Of a DNA stretch of 42,660 nucleotides, positions 25,825 to 34,500 are shown piece by piece. This stretch comes from Chrysophaeum taylorii. Lineage: Eukaryota; Sar; Pelagophyceae; Pelagomonadales; Pelagomonadaceae. The stretch is from contig JAQMWT010000514.1 in the NCBI GenBank assembly GCA_029834535.1, forward strand, positions 1 through 42,660, in the 5' to 3' direction. Below the pieces are notes generated by a model. It was not told where the DNA came from. It did no database searches and saw only the letters and a program-made list of their open reading frames with translations. The translations under genes and the position numbers were made by a program. Position 1 is the stretch's first letter, and every line of letters begins with the position of its first letter.

Positions 25825-26078
25825 CAGCAGTTACAGGAGTGTCCAGCACCACTTTTCGAACATGCGCAGCCGACCTGTTATCGCGCTTGGCGGCTCCTCA
25901 GCGACGAGCAACTAGCGCCTGGCGAAAATCGCGAAACACCGCAAACCCTAACCCGTGCATTATAGCCACTTACCCTTTAAGTTTCTCACTTACCACTTAA
26001 ATATACTCCCTAACCCTTTAATTTTACTCCTTACCACCCAGCGCCCTGCGTGCTCACCAGCTCACCCTGACACGACTC
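25825..26078. other. No gene; low-complexity ACTTACC-type stretch
   Basis: No coding signal. CTTACCNNTTAA recurs a few times between 25968 and 26035, and AAACCCTAACCC, a telomere-like string of about one and a half units, is at 25943-25954. Confidence 0.5.
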
Positions 26079-26336
26079 GTGCAGGAATTTGGGAGGGTTT
26101 TGGGTTAAAATTGATATTGGATGTCAAAGGGAGGTCGAGGACGCGTCGATCGGCATCCTGGCCTAAGGCAGTGGCGACGCTGAGCACATTCTACAGACAA
26201 AAGTAGTTTTTACTCCTAGACTATATGTGTGCTATCGACGAATCCAGCTTGGGCCGGGATGCCGATCGACGCGTCTTTGGCCCTCCTGGATGGCCGAACA
26301 ACGAACTTGACACTAAACCCTCACAAAATCGTGCAC
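26079..26336. repeat. Foldback (long inverted repeat) element
   Basis: The arm GACGCGTCGATCGGCATCC (about 26139-26157) is repeated in inverted form as GGATGCCGATCGACGCGTC (about 26255-26273), and the similarity extends outward imperfectly for about 60 more bases on each side, to GTGCA at the left and TGCAC at the right. The arms surround about 90 bases of unrelated DNA. It looks like a MITE or foldback element; no clear target duplication was found. Confidence 0.65.
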
Positions 26337-26402
26337 TATGTTGTTATGATTCATGGTCGAATATGCTTTTATACGTACTTTTTATTCGTGATGAACCACG
26401 CG

Positions 26403-27095
26403 ATGAAGGCCGGTCGCAAACGTAACTGCGCTGGGATGACGGTGGCTGCTTCTGTTGTTCAACTTGTGGTTGCCGGGGCTGCTGCGGGTGCAGCAATACA
26501 CGTCAAGCGGTTATTCCTGGAGTCCGCGGGCTGCCGCCCAGTTGCAGGCCGTCGCCGCGTTGCGGGACGCCGGCTGCAACGGTGGGCGGCCGTGGACCGG
26601 GTGGGGCCGCGTGAGTATCTGTGGGGGACGTGCCAGAAGGCGCGGAAAATGGTGGCAGTGAAGGCGGCCCTCAGCGCGCACGCTCTGGTGTGGATGTGCA
26701 GGTTGCTCGACGGGCGGGGCGGGGTGGAGCGGTGCGTTGGAAGTGGAGTGGTGCGCCAGCGCCAGCCAGGTCGGCGTCGAAGCCCACCGGTCGTTCGTGG
26801 GCATGTTCGCCGCCAAGACGGGGTTGAGGGTATGCGCGCCGAGGCGCGTCAGCGGTGGGAGCGTGAGATGACGAGAGCTTGGTCTCCGAGGGATGGCTGG
26901 GGTTTGGTTAACTTCCAGAACTCGCTGCCCCCTGCGGCCTGGCGCGACCTCGCCCTCGACCTGGAGCTGGTCGCCGTGCCCCCCGAGCTCGACGACGAAA
27001 ATTTGATGCGCGCAGTCGCGATGCTGTCGCGGCCGGTCGCACTTGACGTCAACCGCCGCGCCACGGACGTAGGTGTCCGCGTTGCGACTGCGTAG
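26403..27095 (+). CDS. Unrecognised GC-rich open frame
   Basis: An open frame of about 230 residues from an internal ATG. The first half is Arg/Gly/Val-rich and could be chance in GC-rich DNA. The second half (WEREMTRAWSPRDGWGLVNF, LALDLELVAVPPELDDENL) looks more protein-like. No domain recognised, no start-context support; the opposite strand is also open over part of it. Confidence 0.25.
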   Translation: MKAGRKRNCAGMTVAASVVQLVVAGAAAGAAIHVKRLFLESAGCRPVAGRRRVAGRRLQRWAAVDRVGPREYLWGTCQKARKMVAVKAALSAHALVWMCRLLDGRGGVERCVGSGVVRQRQPGRRRSPPVVRGHVRRQDGVEGMRAEARQRWEREMTRAWSPRDGWGLVNFQNSLPPAAWRDLALDLELVAVPPELDDENLMRAVAMLSRPVALDVNRRATDVGVRVATA

Positions 27096-27239
27096 GCCGC
27101 TGACCCTGCTGCACCTCCCAAATCAGGTGCTTCTTCTGCGGCCGATGCTCCTTTCGACCCCTCTTCACGACGATCGACAGCTCTCCGTCGAACTGCTCAC
27201 CCTTCACGATCAACCGGGCGGTCCCGGTACCTCATCCGC

Positions 27240-27722
27240 TCGTTCAATTCAGTGTTCCTAACCCTAGAATAGGGACCCTAGCCCTTCTTTTCTTAGTCTC
27301 CTACAAATAGGGTCGGATAAGAAAACGAGACTAGCCCGCGCCGCAACGACGGGTCCTACAACGCGTGGGCTTTTTCCTTTTTTTGCGTGAGGGGACGAAA
27401 GGATGCCGACTTCACTATGGGGACTAGTTCCATCGCGACGATCTCGCGGCGTGGCGGCACATACTGCTTGAGTACAAATGAACATAGCTCAGCGATCCGT
27501 TGAGTATGTCTTAGTACAAACTGAAACATAGTTAACGGCTCGTACGAACTTTCTTATCCGACCCTGCTACAAATATCAACGACTCCAATGTCTAACGCTA
27601 GAGATAGAAAATCTGTTTAATTCAGTGCTCCTAGCCCTAGACTAGTGACCCTAGCTCTTCTTTTCTTAGTCTCCTACTACCGTCAACGACTCCAATGTCT
27701 AACGCTAGAGATAGAAAATCTG
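27240..27722. repeat. Tandem duplication of about 107 bp, first unit split by MITE
   Basis: Without the MITE at 27309-27566, the unit TTCAATTCAGTG...AGATAGAAAATCTG occurs twice: once at about 27242-27616 (interrupted by the MITE) and once at 27617-27722. The unit ends with the first bases of the copia LTR (TAGAGATAGAAAATCTG). So either a duplication spanned the insertion junction, or the LTR extends further upstream than assigned here. Confidence 0.7.
27309..27566. repeat. hAT-like MITE with 8-bp target duplication
   Basis: The left end AGGGTCGGATAAGAAA (27309-27324) is exactly inverted at 27550-27565, and CTACAAAT is duplicated at 27301-27308 and 27567-27574. An 8-bp duplication and a (C/T)AGGG-type end suggest the hAT superfamily. 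The 258-bp element has no coding capacity and splits one unit of the 107-bp duplication, so it arrived after it. Confidence 0.8.
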
Positions 27723-27900
27723 AACGAGGGTTAGTACCCCCTATTCTAGGGTTAGTTCACTTAACTTTGCCACCTTTGATTTAAGAAAACGCTGTGTTAT
27801 TCACACCGGCTGTCCTCGATTAAGAGATAGATTCGAGGACAGACTACCACTGTTCTCACGCTCGGCTGAAGGGTAACACAGTTGTGATTACTGTTTTCTA
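27706..27900 (+). repeat. 5' LTR of copia element
   Basis: Matches 37263-37457 with a few substitutions and small indels. Termini are TAGAGA and TCTA rather than TG and CA. Contains a hairpin (CTGTCCTCGA, 27810-27819, with its inverse at 27833-27842) conserved in the 3' LTR. The left border is less certain because of the adjacent 107-bp duplication. Confidence 0.8.
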
Positions 27901-27904
27901 GGTA

Positions 27905-28417
27905 TTGGGCACCAGTCCCGGTATCAGCAGAGCCCCAGGATTTCCAGACAAGTCAAGCTCACTGACGTTCCTGAACCCAAGCAAAATGCCGACGAACCAA
28001 GAACAAGAAGCTCGTTTCAAAATAGACATGCAACAGCAAGCTCGAGCGTACGAAGCTCGGCATAAACAAGAAATGCAAGACCAAGAAACTCGCTTGATGG
28101 CTCGAATAAGCGCTTTGTCCGCCCAAGTGCAAGCAACGCAAGCACCACCACCTGCCGTCGCTGCTGCGGCTCCGCCTCCCACTCCGGCTCAACAAGATCC
28201 CAAGTCTAAGATCAACACCTTTAGTGACCCTCCAAGTGCCGTTCTCAAGTCCATGGACTCGGCGCAAGTCACACCCCAAATGCTCTCATTTCGTGTCATG
28301 CAACTGTTCGTCGAACATCTGATGCCTGAAACAGGTATAACTCAGTACTTCCTACAGGGCTTCTACACGTGGAATCCGTCCAGCGCGGATCTAACGATCT
28401 CGCTGACGCTCTCCTAA
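27905..28417 (+). CDS. Copia Gag, N-terminal part
   Basis: Starts just after the LTR. After a short lead it has a Gln/Glu/Arg-rich helix (NQEQEARFKIDMQQQARAYE), an Ala/Pro hinge and then FRVMQLFVEHLMPETGITQY. It is coiled-coil-like and fits a Gag self-assembly region. The frame breaks near 28385; coding continues in other frames. The bases CGGTATCAGCAGAGCC (27919-27934) resemble the plant-type initiator-Met primer site TGGTATCAGAGC but imperfectly and 18 bases from the LTR. Confidence 0.6.
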   Translation: MGTSPGISRAPGFPDKSSSLTFLNPSKMPTNQEQEARFKIDMQQQARAYEARHKQEMQDQETRLMARISALSAQVQATQAPPPAVAAAAPPPTPAQQDPKSKINTFSDPPSAVLKSMDSAQVTPQMLSFRVMQLFVEHLMPETGITQYFLQGFYTWNPSSADLTISLTLS

Positions 28418-28604
28418 GCCACTGTATCGACGATACGACAAGGACCCCGACAACCACTCTACCGCCGGGAACACGCAAGATTTCCAAGGCCGCTACGTCT
28501 ACTACAAGGGTGTCTACCGCAAGTTCGGCAAACACTTCCTGGACAACGTCTACGAGCCAAAACTTCGACAACTCAAGAACCAAGACAAGGACCCACCGAT
28601 ATGA
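28413..28604 (+). pseudogene. Copia Gag, second segment in shifted frame
   Basis: Reads KPLYRRYDKDPDNHSTAG, FQGRYVYYKGVYRKFGKHFL and KLRQLKNQDKDPPI, with the third-position C bias of the neighbouring frames. It ends at TGA 28602-28604, which overlaps the ATG of the next frame (ATGA at 28601). The overlap may be a simple one-base indel or a stop-restart site. Confidence 0.6.
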
Positions 28605-30304
28605 CAAAAGGCAGGTTATATCCAATAACTCAACCACATCTCCAAGGAAAGGAAGCCGACTTCATCGTATATCTCCGCGAGACTGTACACCCCCTCTTTC
28701 GTCGTTTCCTACATGCCGGTAGCGACTCCGTCAAGCACCCAGCATACGACGAAATCGATGCACTCGGATCCTCCTACCCGATAGGACTCGAATTCGTGCT
28801 TCAAGTTCGCCTCGCACTCGACAAGCATACGGGCCAGAACCACATCCACCATGCGCATTATGTTTACAATGCCTTTCTGGACACGCCGTTCAACCCCGAA
28901 ATCCATGAGCCAGCTCACTACATCGACTACATGCGTCATGTCCAGCAGCAACTCCGCCAGATCACCACGGACACTTCTCTCCAACTCCCAGACCACAAGA
29001 TACTCGAAGAAATTCACCAAATTCTTCGCTTCAAGTACCCCCCAAGCTTGCTTGACTCCCGCGCCCCAACCCACATAAAGGGCTTTGCACGTCTTGCTAA
29101 CTGTCTGCGCACTCCCAACGATTCGCTGTTACTCGACGAAGACAAGGACGCCATCCACCACCTTCCTAAGCTTATCGCTCGCATCGCCGTCATCTCAACG
29201 TTCGAGCGCAACTTTTGGGCTCATCTCAAGCCTCACCCCACTCTTAATTTCAAGCCTTTGCGCTTCGTTACGGACTTTTGTCGTCTGCCCACAAAAGACA
29301 AAGACAACCCCCGCTTTCGCTCCCGCCGTCATGGTCTCCACCTCACCGAAGACGATAATGACACCTCTCCCTCTGAAGACGACACCCCACCGGACCCCAT
29401 TGAAGACACCGACCCCGTCGCCGTTTTTCTCACGGAGGCCAATCTTGATCAAGAGGAAGACAATGATCTTATTCACCAACTACACGCCTACCGCAAGAAG
29501 CAAATTCCGCGGCATGTCAAAAAGCCCCCTCCAGGCAAAAAGCCTCCTAATCCTCGCTCCCCGTCTTACTACGACGTCAATGACAGTCCTAAGCCCAAGG
29601 CCACCCCTGTCACCCCACCGAATAACAAGCACCGTCCCCGCGCTCCTCCTGTCACCCCTGACAAACGTGAGCACCTGCATCTTCGCAAGGTCGCCTTCCC
29701 CACACAACCTCATCCACCCAAACCATCTAATCCAGACCAACGCTTCAAGGTCCCCCTTCGTGAAGTCCGTCGCAAGCTCCAAACCATACGGAATCTTAGC
29801 CAAGCCGGTGGCCAACATACGTCCAGCTCCGAGCATATGAACAAGCTAATCAATCTCATCACCACCATTTCCGACGAGATACTTCTTTCCGAAGCCGAAA
29901 ATGACGTCGCCGAATTCCTCCGGATGTTAACGTCCGATCCCCAAGACGATCAACCTGATGAGGGCGAAACCGACACCGATGAACAAGACGACAAAGGACA
30001 CCTCGGCTTCTATGACGACAACGGTCAGATAAACTTCTACGACGACACCATTCCCGAAACCAATGATGAAGATGACTCCGCCGAAGACTACGCAAAACGT
30101 CACAGTGACTACGTGCGTGCTCTCCACAAGAGTCGGCTTTTCGCTGATGGTTGCCGACGACGCCTGTGCCGCCAACCACACCTTACTTCATCAGGCACCA
30201 AACCTCCAGATGACGAATTTCCCGACCTCATCAACTATTTCCACAAGAGTCGCAGATTTTCTTTGTGCAGCTTACACCCCAGAAAAGACCTTAAAGAAGA
30301 CTAG
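28601..30304 (+). CDS. Copia Gag, main part
   Basis: 567 residues. The first 230 are helical and look like a capsid (IDALGSSYPIGLEFVLQV, HILEEIH-type helices, FERNFWAHLKPHPTLNFKPL). From about residue 250 it is disordered: acidic (DDNDTSPSEDDTPPDP), then Pro/Lys-rich repeats (KKPPPGKKPPNPRSPSYYD), a helix (EHMNKLINLITTISDEILL) and an acidic tail. No CCHC zinc knuckle is present; the Pro/Lys-rich part may bind RNA instead. Near 30250-30290 coding passes to the next frame (protease), which overlaps. Confidence 0.75.
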   Translation: MTKGRLYPITQPHLQGKEADFIVYLRETVHPLFRRFLHAGSDSVKHPAYDEIDALGSSYPIGLEFVLQVRLALDKHTGQNHIHHAHYVYNAFLDTPFNPEIHEPAHYIDYMRHVQQQLRQITTDTSLQLPDHKILEEIHQILRFKYPPSLLDSRAPTHIKGFARLANCLRTPNDSLLLDEDKDAIHHLPKLIARIAVISTFERNFWAHLKPHPTLNFKPLRFVTDFCRLPTKDKDNPRFRSRRHGLHLTEDDNDTSPSEDDTPPDPIEDTDPVAVFLTEANLDQEEDNDLIHQLHAYRKKQIPRHVKKPPPGKKPPNPRSPSYYDVNDSPKPKATPVTPPNNKHRPRAPPVTPDKREHLHLRKVAFPTQPHPPKPSNPDQRFKVPLREVRRKLQTIRNLSQAGGQHTSSSEHMNKLINLITTISDEILLSEAENDVAEFLRMLTSDPQDDQPDEGETDTDEQDDKGHLGFYDDNGQINFYDDTIPETNDEDDSAEDYAKRHSDYVRALHKSRLFADGCRRRLCRQPHLTSSGTKPPDDEFPDLINYFHKSRRFSLCSLHPRKDLKED

Positions 30305-31586
30305 CTCGCTGCACGGATGCAATGGCCCCGGCACTGAATCCTCATTGATAGACGGTGGCGCATATTTTTGCTTTACGCGCACAATTCAAAATTTTGTTCC
30401 CGAGACCATCCGCCGAATTCCCGAACACACCATTCATATGGGAAGAGGCACTCTTACCAGTCACTTCATCGGTGTTAAACCGTTGTATCTGCAGGCTGCA
30501 GGTCTCTCTTCAAAGGATACAAAAGACAAAACCGGTTACGTTTTATATCTCGTATTTATGGTAGTCCCGCAATTCAGACAAGGTCTTCAAGTTATTGCAA
30601 CATCTCAGCTCAAAGCTCTGCATGTACAAGCAACAGACCCGCCACTGCCCCACGAGCCCTACCTTTATGAGCTCTTAAAGTCCTCAACCTCAGACCCCCA
30701 CAATTACGCAGCCCTTATAGGAAAGACCGCCGTCGTACTTGCCACTCGCAAGCCTAACGGCCTGTTGTCCCTGCCATCCCACCCCCAGCAAACATTCGCC
30801 ACTGTGGTCAGCTTTCACACAAGAAAACGAATGTCCCTCAAAGATGAGATTGCACACATCACACAGCATGTCGCAAAGACACGCTCAAAATCGCACACGC
30901 TTGACTTCGCGAAGCTACAAAACCACTCACTGTATCTTACCGAACTGCTCAACATCCAATCTCCTGTCGTCCACTACGCCTTCAATGGCTCCGCAGACCT
31001 CTCTGTGCAAACACCAACCCCTCTGCTCAAAACAGCCATTATTGCAGGTGGACTTCACCAGGAAGGTTTCGACGCTTTTTGCAAACGATTCGACAAACGC
31101 CTAACTGTCATAGTCACCTTTGAAATCAGCGATATCCTGCGCACCCGTGCGCAACACCTCTTCCCGCATGCCAAGCACTATGCGGACCTCAGAAAACTCA
31201 ATGCCGCACTCCAAACCGGCAAAATACGACTCCCTACATTCGACCTGGCAGTTTTTACATTGCCCTGCCAACATCTGAGTGTAATGAAAGACTACGACGG
31301 TTATGCCACTCCGGTCACCGCCGACCTTTTCGTCAAAGAACAACTCCGCTTCGTTCGTTGCACGCTCCCGACCTATGCCATTGTCGAGAACGTACCTCCC
31401 AACCCCCGAACTCACCATGAGTATACTCAACTCGCCAAAGGTTATCCGCGCTTAGGCTACTTCCGCCACTCCGGCGTCTACAATGCCTCTGCGTTGGGTG
31501 ATGTCATCAGCAAGACACGCTATCTCGCTGTGTATGCCCGGCACCCGCTCACCGGCTACAACCTCGAGAAAACCGCCTCTACTTAG
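30063..31586 (+). CDS. Copia protease and C5 cytosine MTase motifs I-VIII
   Basis: The real coding part starts near 30250. The protease shows SSLIDGGAYFCFT with Asp at 30351-30353; Asp-Gly-Gly replaces Asp-Ser/Thr-Gly. From about 31035 comes a C5-MTase: motif I AIIAGGLHQEGFDAF, motif II region VTFEISDILRTRAQHLFPH, HYADLRKLN (motif III area), motif IV FTLPCQHLS with the catalytic Cys (about 31264-31266), motif VI AIVENVPPN, and motif VIII YNASALGDVISKTRYLAVYA, where SKTRY stands for QxRxR. The frame ends at TAG 31584-31586 but the same frame continues at once into the 1609-codon frame that holds the target-recognition region and motifs IX and X. The enzyme would methylate cytosine C5 using SAM. 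Confidence 0.85.
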   Translation: MMKMTPPKTTQNVTVTTCVLSTRVGFSLMVADDACAANHTLLHQAPNLQMTNFPTSSTISTRVADFLCAAYTPEKTLKKTSSLHGCNGPGTESSLIDGGAYFCFTRTIQNFVPETIRRIPEHTIHMGRGTLTSHFIGVKPLYLQAAGLSSKDTKDKTGYVLYLVFMVVPQFRQGLQVIATSQLKALHVQATDPPLPHEPYLYELLKSSTSDPHNYAALIGKTAVVLATRKPNGLLSLPSHPQQTFATVVSFHTRKRMSLKDEIAHITQHVAKTRSKSHTLDFAKLQNHSLYLTELLNIQSPVVHYAFNGSADLSVQTPTPLLKTAIIAGGLHQEGFDAFCKRFDKRLTVIVTFEISDILRTRAQHLFPHAKHYADLRKLNAALQTGKIRLPTFDLAVFTLPCQHLSVMKDYDGYATPVTADLFVKEQLRFVRCTLPTYAIVENVPPNPRTHHEYTQLAKGYPRLGYFRHSGVYNASALGDVISKTRYLAVYARHPLTGYNLEKTAST

Positions 31587-34500
31587 CTAACCTCGCCTCC
31601 GAGCATGGTTCCTCTCCTGGATCCCAGTCACACCATCCCTGACGATCTCTGGATCGCCAAACCCGCCCTTCGTGGTACAGTGCCCCGTTCCACATTGGAC
31701 TACTACCAGCACAAGGCCACCTACTCCTACAAGCCCGCCAACGCCTCGAAACTCTCGATTTCCGAGAATGCCCGCATCTGCCAAATGCTCGCACGTCTCA
31801 CCAAGCCCTTCACGGACCTCGGTCTAGATGCCGACGGCACCCCCTACGCCACAATGGCGTCGATTTCCAACCTACTGGTTTTCACGCTCCTGCACAACCA
31901 CTTGTCGCAACACCCCACTCTCGCCGCATGGAATACCATCCGCTGTTTTCATGCCTCAGAGTCTCAATGTGCTTACCATTTGGATGGAGCCATCACCAGC
32001 ACCGCCGCTACTGCCGTCGCGTGTGGCTACTTCCTGCGCGCCTCCCTCACCCTCCATTCCAGGCCCCCTAAGACTTTGGACTGTTCCCATCAACCCGCAG
32101 TCTTCTCCCCAACGCACTCCTTTTCCCTGGATGTTCCCAAGGGCACCGCCTTTCTGGTCGTCGCTTACACCACCTCCTTGGCCGCCGCTCACAGCTGTTC
32201 GCGCCCGTCCACTTGGGTCCACTATATGAATCGTTCGCATCCTGGCTTTGCCGCGATCGACGCACAAGGGCCAATTGCTCTCGATGACCCCAAGGGACTC
32301 GTAATGTCCAAAGCACGTCCCACTTACGCGGACTATGTCGGCCACATCGGAGACACACTTCAGAAGAGCACCAAGTGCTACTCGGTCACTGGCTCGTACC
32401 CAACCAACACGAGCTACTCCAATGCCTTGCTGCTGATCTCTCCAGACCACATCCGCTATGCGACCCTCAACGAAATCGCAAAGTTTGGACACCACTCGGA
32501 CCCGGAACTGCTCCGACTATTCAAACAGCACCCGCCGTACTTCGCGTTCAAGGCACTGGCCAACGCCGTCCCGCACCACATGTTGCAGGCAAAGTACAGC
32601 GCTGTCCTCGCATTCCACGAATCGCACCACCACGTGAACCTTCACGTCGAATGGGCTACAATGCGCAATGGCATCCCCAGCCCTGGAGACATCCACCAGG
32701 TTGCAGAATTCTTCTCAGCCATCTCCAGCCGTCTCTTAGCAGAGGAAGACCTGAACCTCACCTCCCTCTTCAATGCCGTTGCAGATGCTCACCATGATGC
32801 GATCCGCAAACCAAGCAAATCGACAAACCTCGAGACGCTTCTTGCCGAGGCAACCGTTGCTAAAATCCGAGTCGACAAGCGACCCAGCCCCCCCAGCGCT
32901 TCGACTGCCGCTCTGCCTCCCTTGCACCAGCCCGGCACCACTCAGCACGCCAAAAGAGTGCTTTTGGTCACTCGCTGGCACCGCATACACCACCAGCAAC
33001 CAGAGATTCTTCGCCGCACGATTGCCGCTAATGTAACGAATCTCCGCCCAGGTGATGATCGGTATCTGCAAGACTGCAGTGAATGCAAGCGCTGCCAATC
33101 GCACGTAAGCTTCAGTCACAAAAACACTTCCTGGTCACAGGATGAACTGGCCTATGCTCCTGGCCAACACCTCCACATGGATGTGTCATACCCGAGCATC
33201 CACAAGTGCTACGGCGGATTTCGCTATATCATGCACTTCGTGTGTATTATCTCAGCACACAAATGGGTCTATTTCCTACGGAAATTAGACGCACAAGATG
33301 TTCTGGCCGGCATCCTCTATGTGGTCAATGTGATTAAAGTCGAATTCGATGTCCATGTGAAGATCATATCCTCTGACGCATTCTCGACTTTTCGCTCTGA
33401 AGCCTTCCACCCTCTCAAGGTGCAGCTTGGTCTCCAATTCCAAATCCTTGGTCGCCACCTCCACCAGCGGAACTTTGCTGAAAACATTATCAAAGAAAAC
33501 ACCCGAGGCACCGTGGTTCGTCTCCTCAACCTTCGCAGTGTACGCATCGAAGGAAAGTCTATTGCCGCTGAGTATTATCACCCATTTGCTCTCCTGCATA
33601 AGATCCAAGCCGACAACCAGCGCTCTCACGGCCTGCCTTCGCGCACACACATGCCATGCACCGTTCCCCGGCGTATCATGTCACCCACGGCACCGCTCTT
33701 GAAGCTTCTCCCCTTTGGCGAACCTGTCACTTTTGTCTACCCTCAAAGTCACAAACTGGAACCCTCCAGCGTCTCTGCCTCTTACTTTCATAGTAACAAC
33801 TATCTCCCGAACCTCCCCGGAACGGACCGATTTATCCGTGATGTTCACAGCTCTATCCTGCTTGTACATCAAGGGCGATATGGGAAAATCGTCACCTCAA
33901 ACGACTTTCATGTCGACGCGGACATGCCAGTCAACCGAAACAAGGAGATCGAACGGATCAAAGCACTTGCACAGATCCCACCAAAGGCACGACAAGAGGA
34001 CCCGCTACCAGCTATAAGCGAACAGCAAATGCCGGAAATTAGACAGGAATCAAAAAATGAGGGCGAGACTCACGAAGACGAGCACGATGACCAACCTAGC
34101 GATGACGACAAACACAAAGAACTGGATCCAACTCCCGCTGCTGATTCAAGTCCCGTCAGCGACGCGACACCTGAACAGGATTTTTCGTTCCTCAACCGGC
34201 CACCTCCGCCGGATGGTAGCATTCCGATGCCCAAACGAAAAGATCGCCTAGAGGTTGTTCTCGACGATTCAGGTTTTACTCCAGTTTTCGTGCATCGCAA
34301 CCAGAGCGATAAACTCAAAGCAGACCTCAATGACGAACGTGGATTCCGCATCCCTAAGGATCAACTCTGCATCGTGAAACGTGTTGACGATGGAAAACTC
34401 TTCACCAGACGCATTATCGCCTCAGAGTATGGTCGCAACTTGAAATACCAGCAGGAGCAATCCACGGCTCACGCCACAGCCAACATGTCCAGCACATTGA

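Noticed and set aside
25943..25954. Telomere repeat
   Set aside because: Only about one and a half CCCTAAA-type units; similar strings in the copia LTR are part of that repeat.
26511..26816. Minus-strand open frame of 101 codons
   Set aside because: His/Pro-rich translation typical of chance frames in GC-rich DNA; overlaps another unsupported frame.
27919..27934. Plant-type initiator-Met primer-binding site in the copia element
   Set aside because: Similarity to TGGTATCAGAGC is imperfect and the site starts 18 bases after the LTR, so it is only mentioned, not called.
7312..31586. Reassigned UAG codon in the host
   Set aside because: Breaks in the window also use TAA (5479, 25189) and TGA (20938), and many frames end properly at TAG; no consistent pattern for a changed code.
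31740..31880. First candidate for MTase motifs IX-X in the copia pol frame (SISENARICQML)
   Set aside because: A much better match in order and spacing lies at about 32450-32600 (YATLNEIAKFG and LANAVP).
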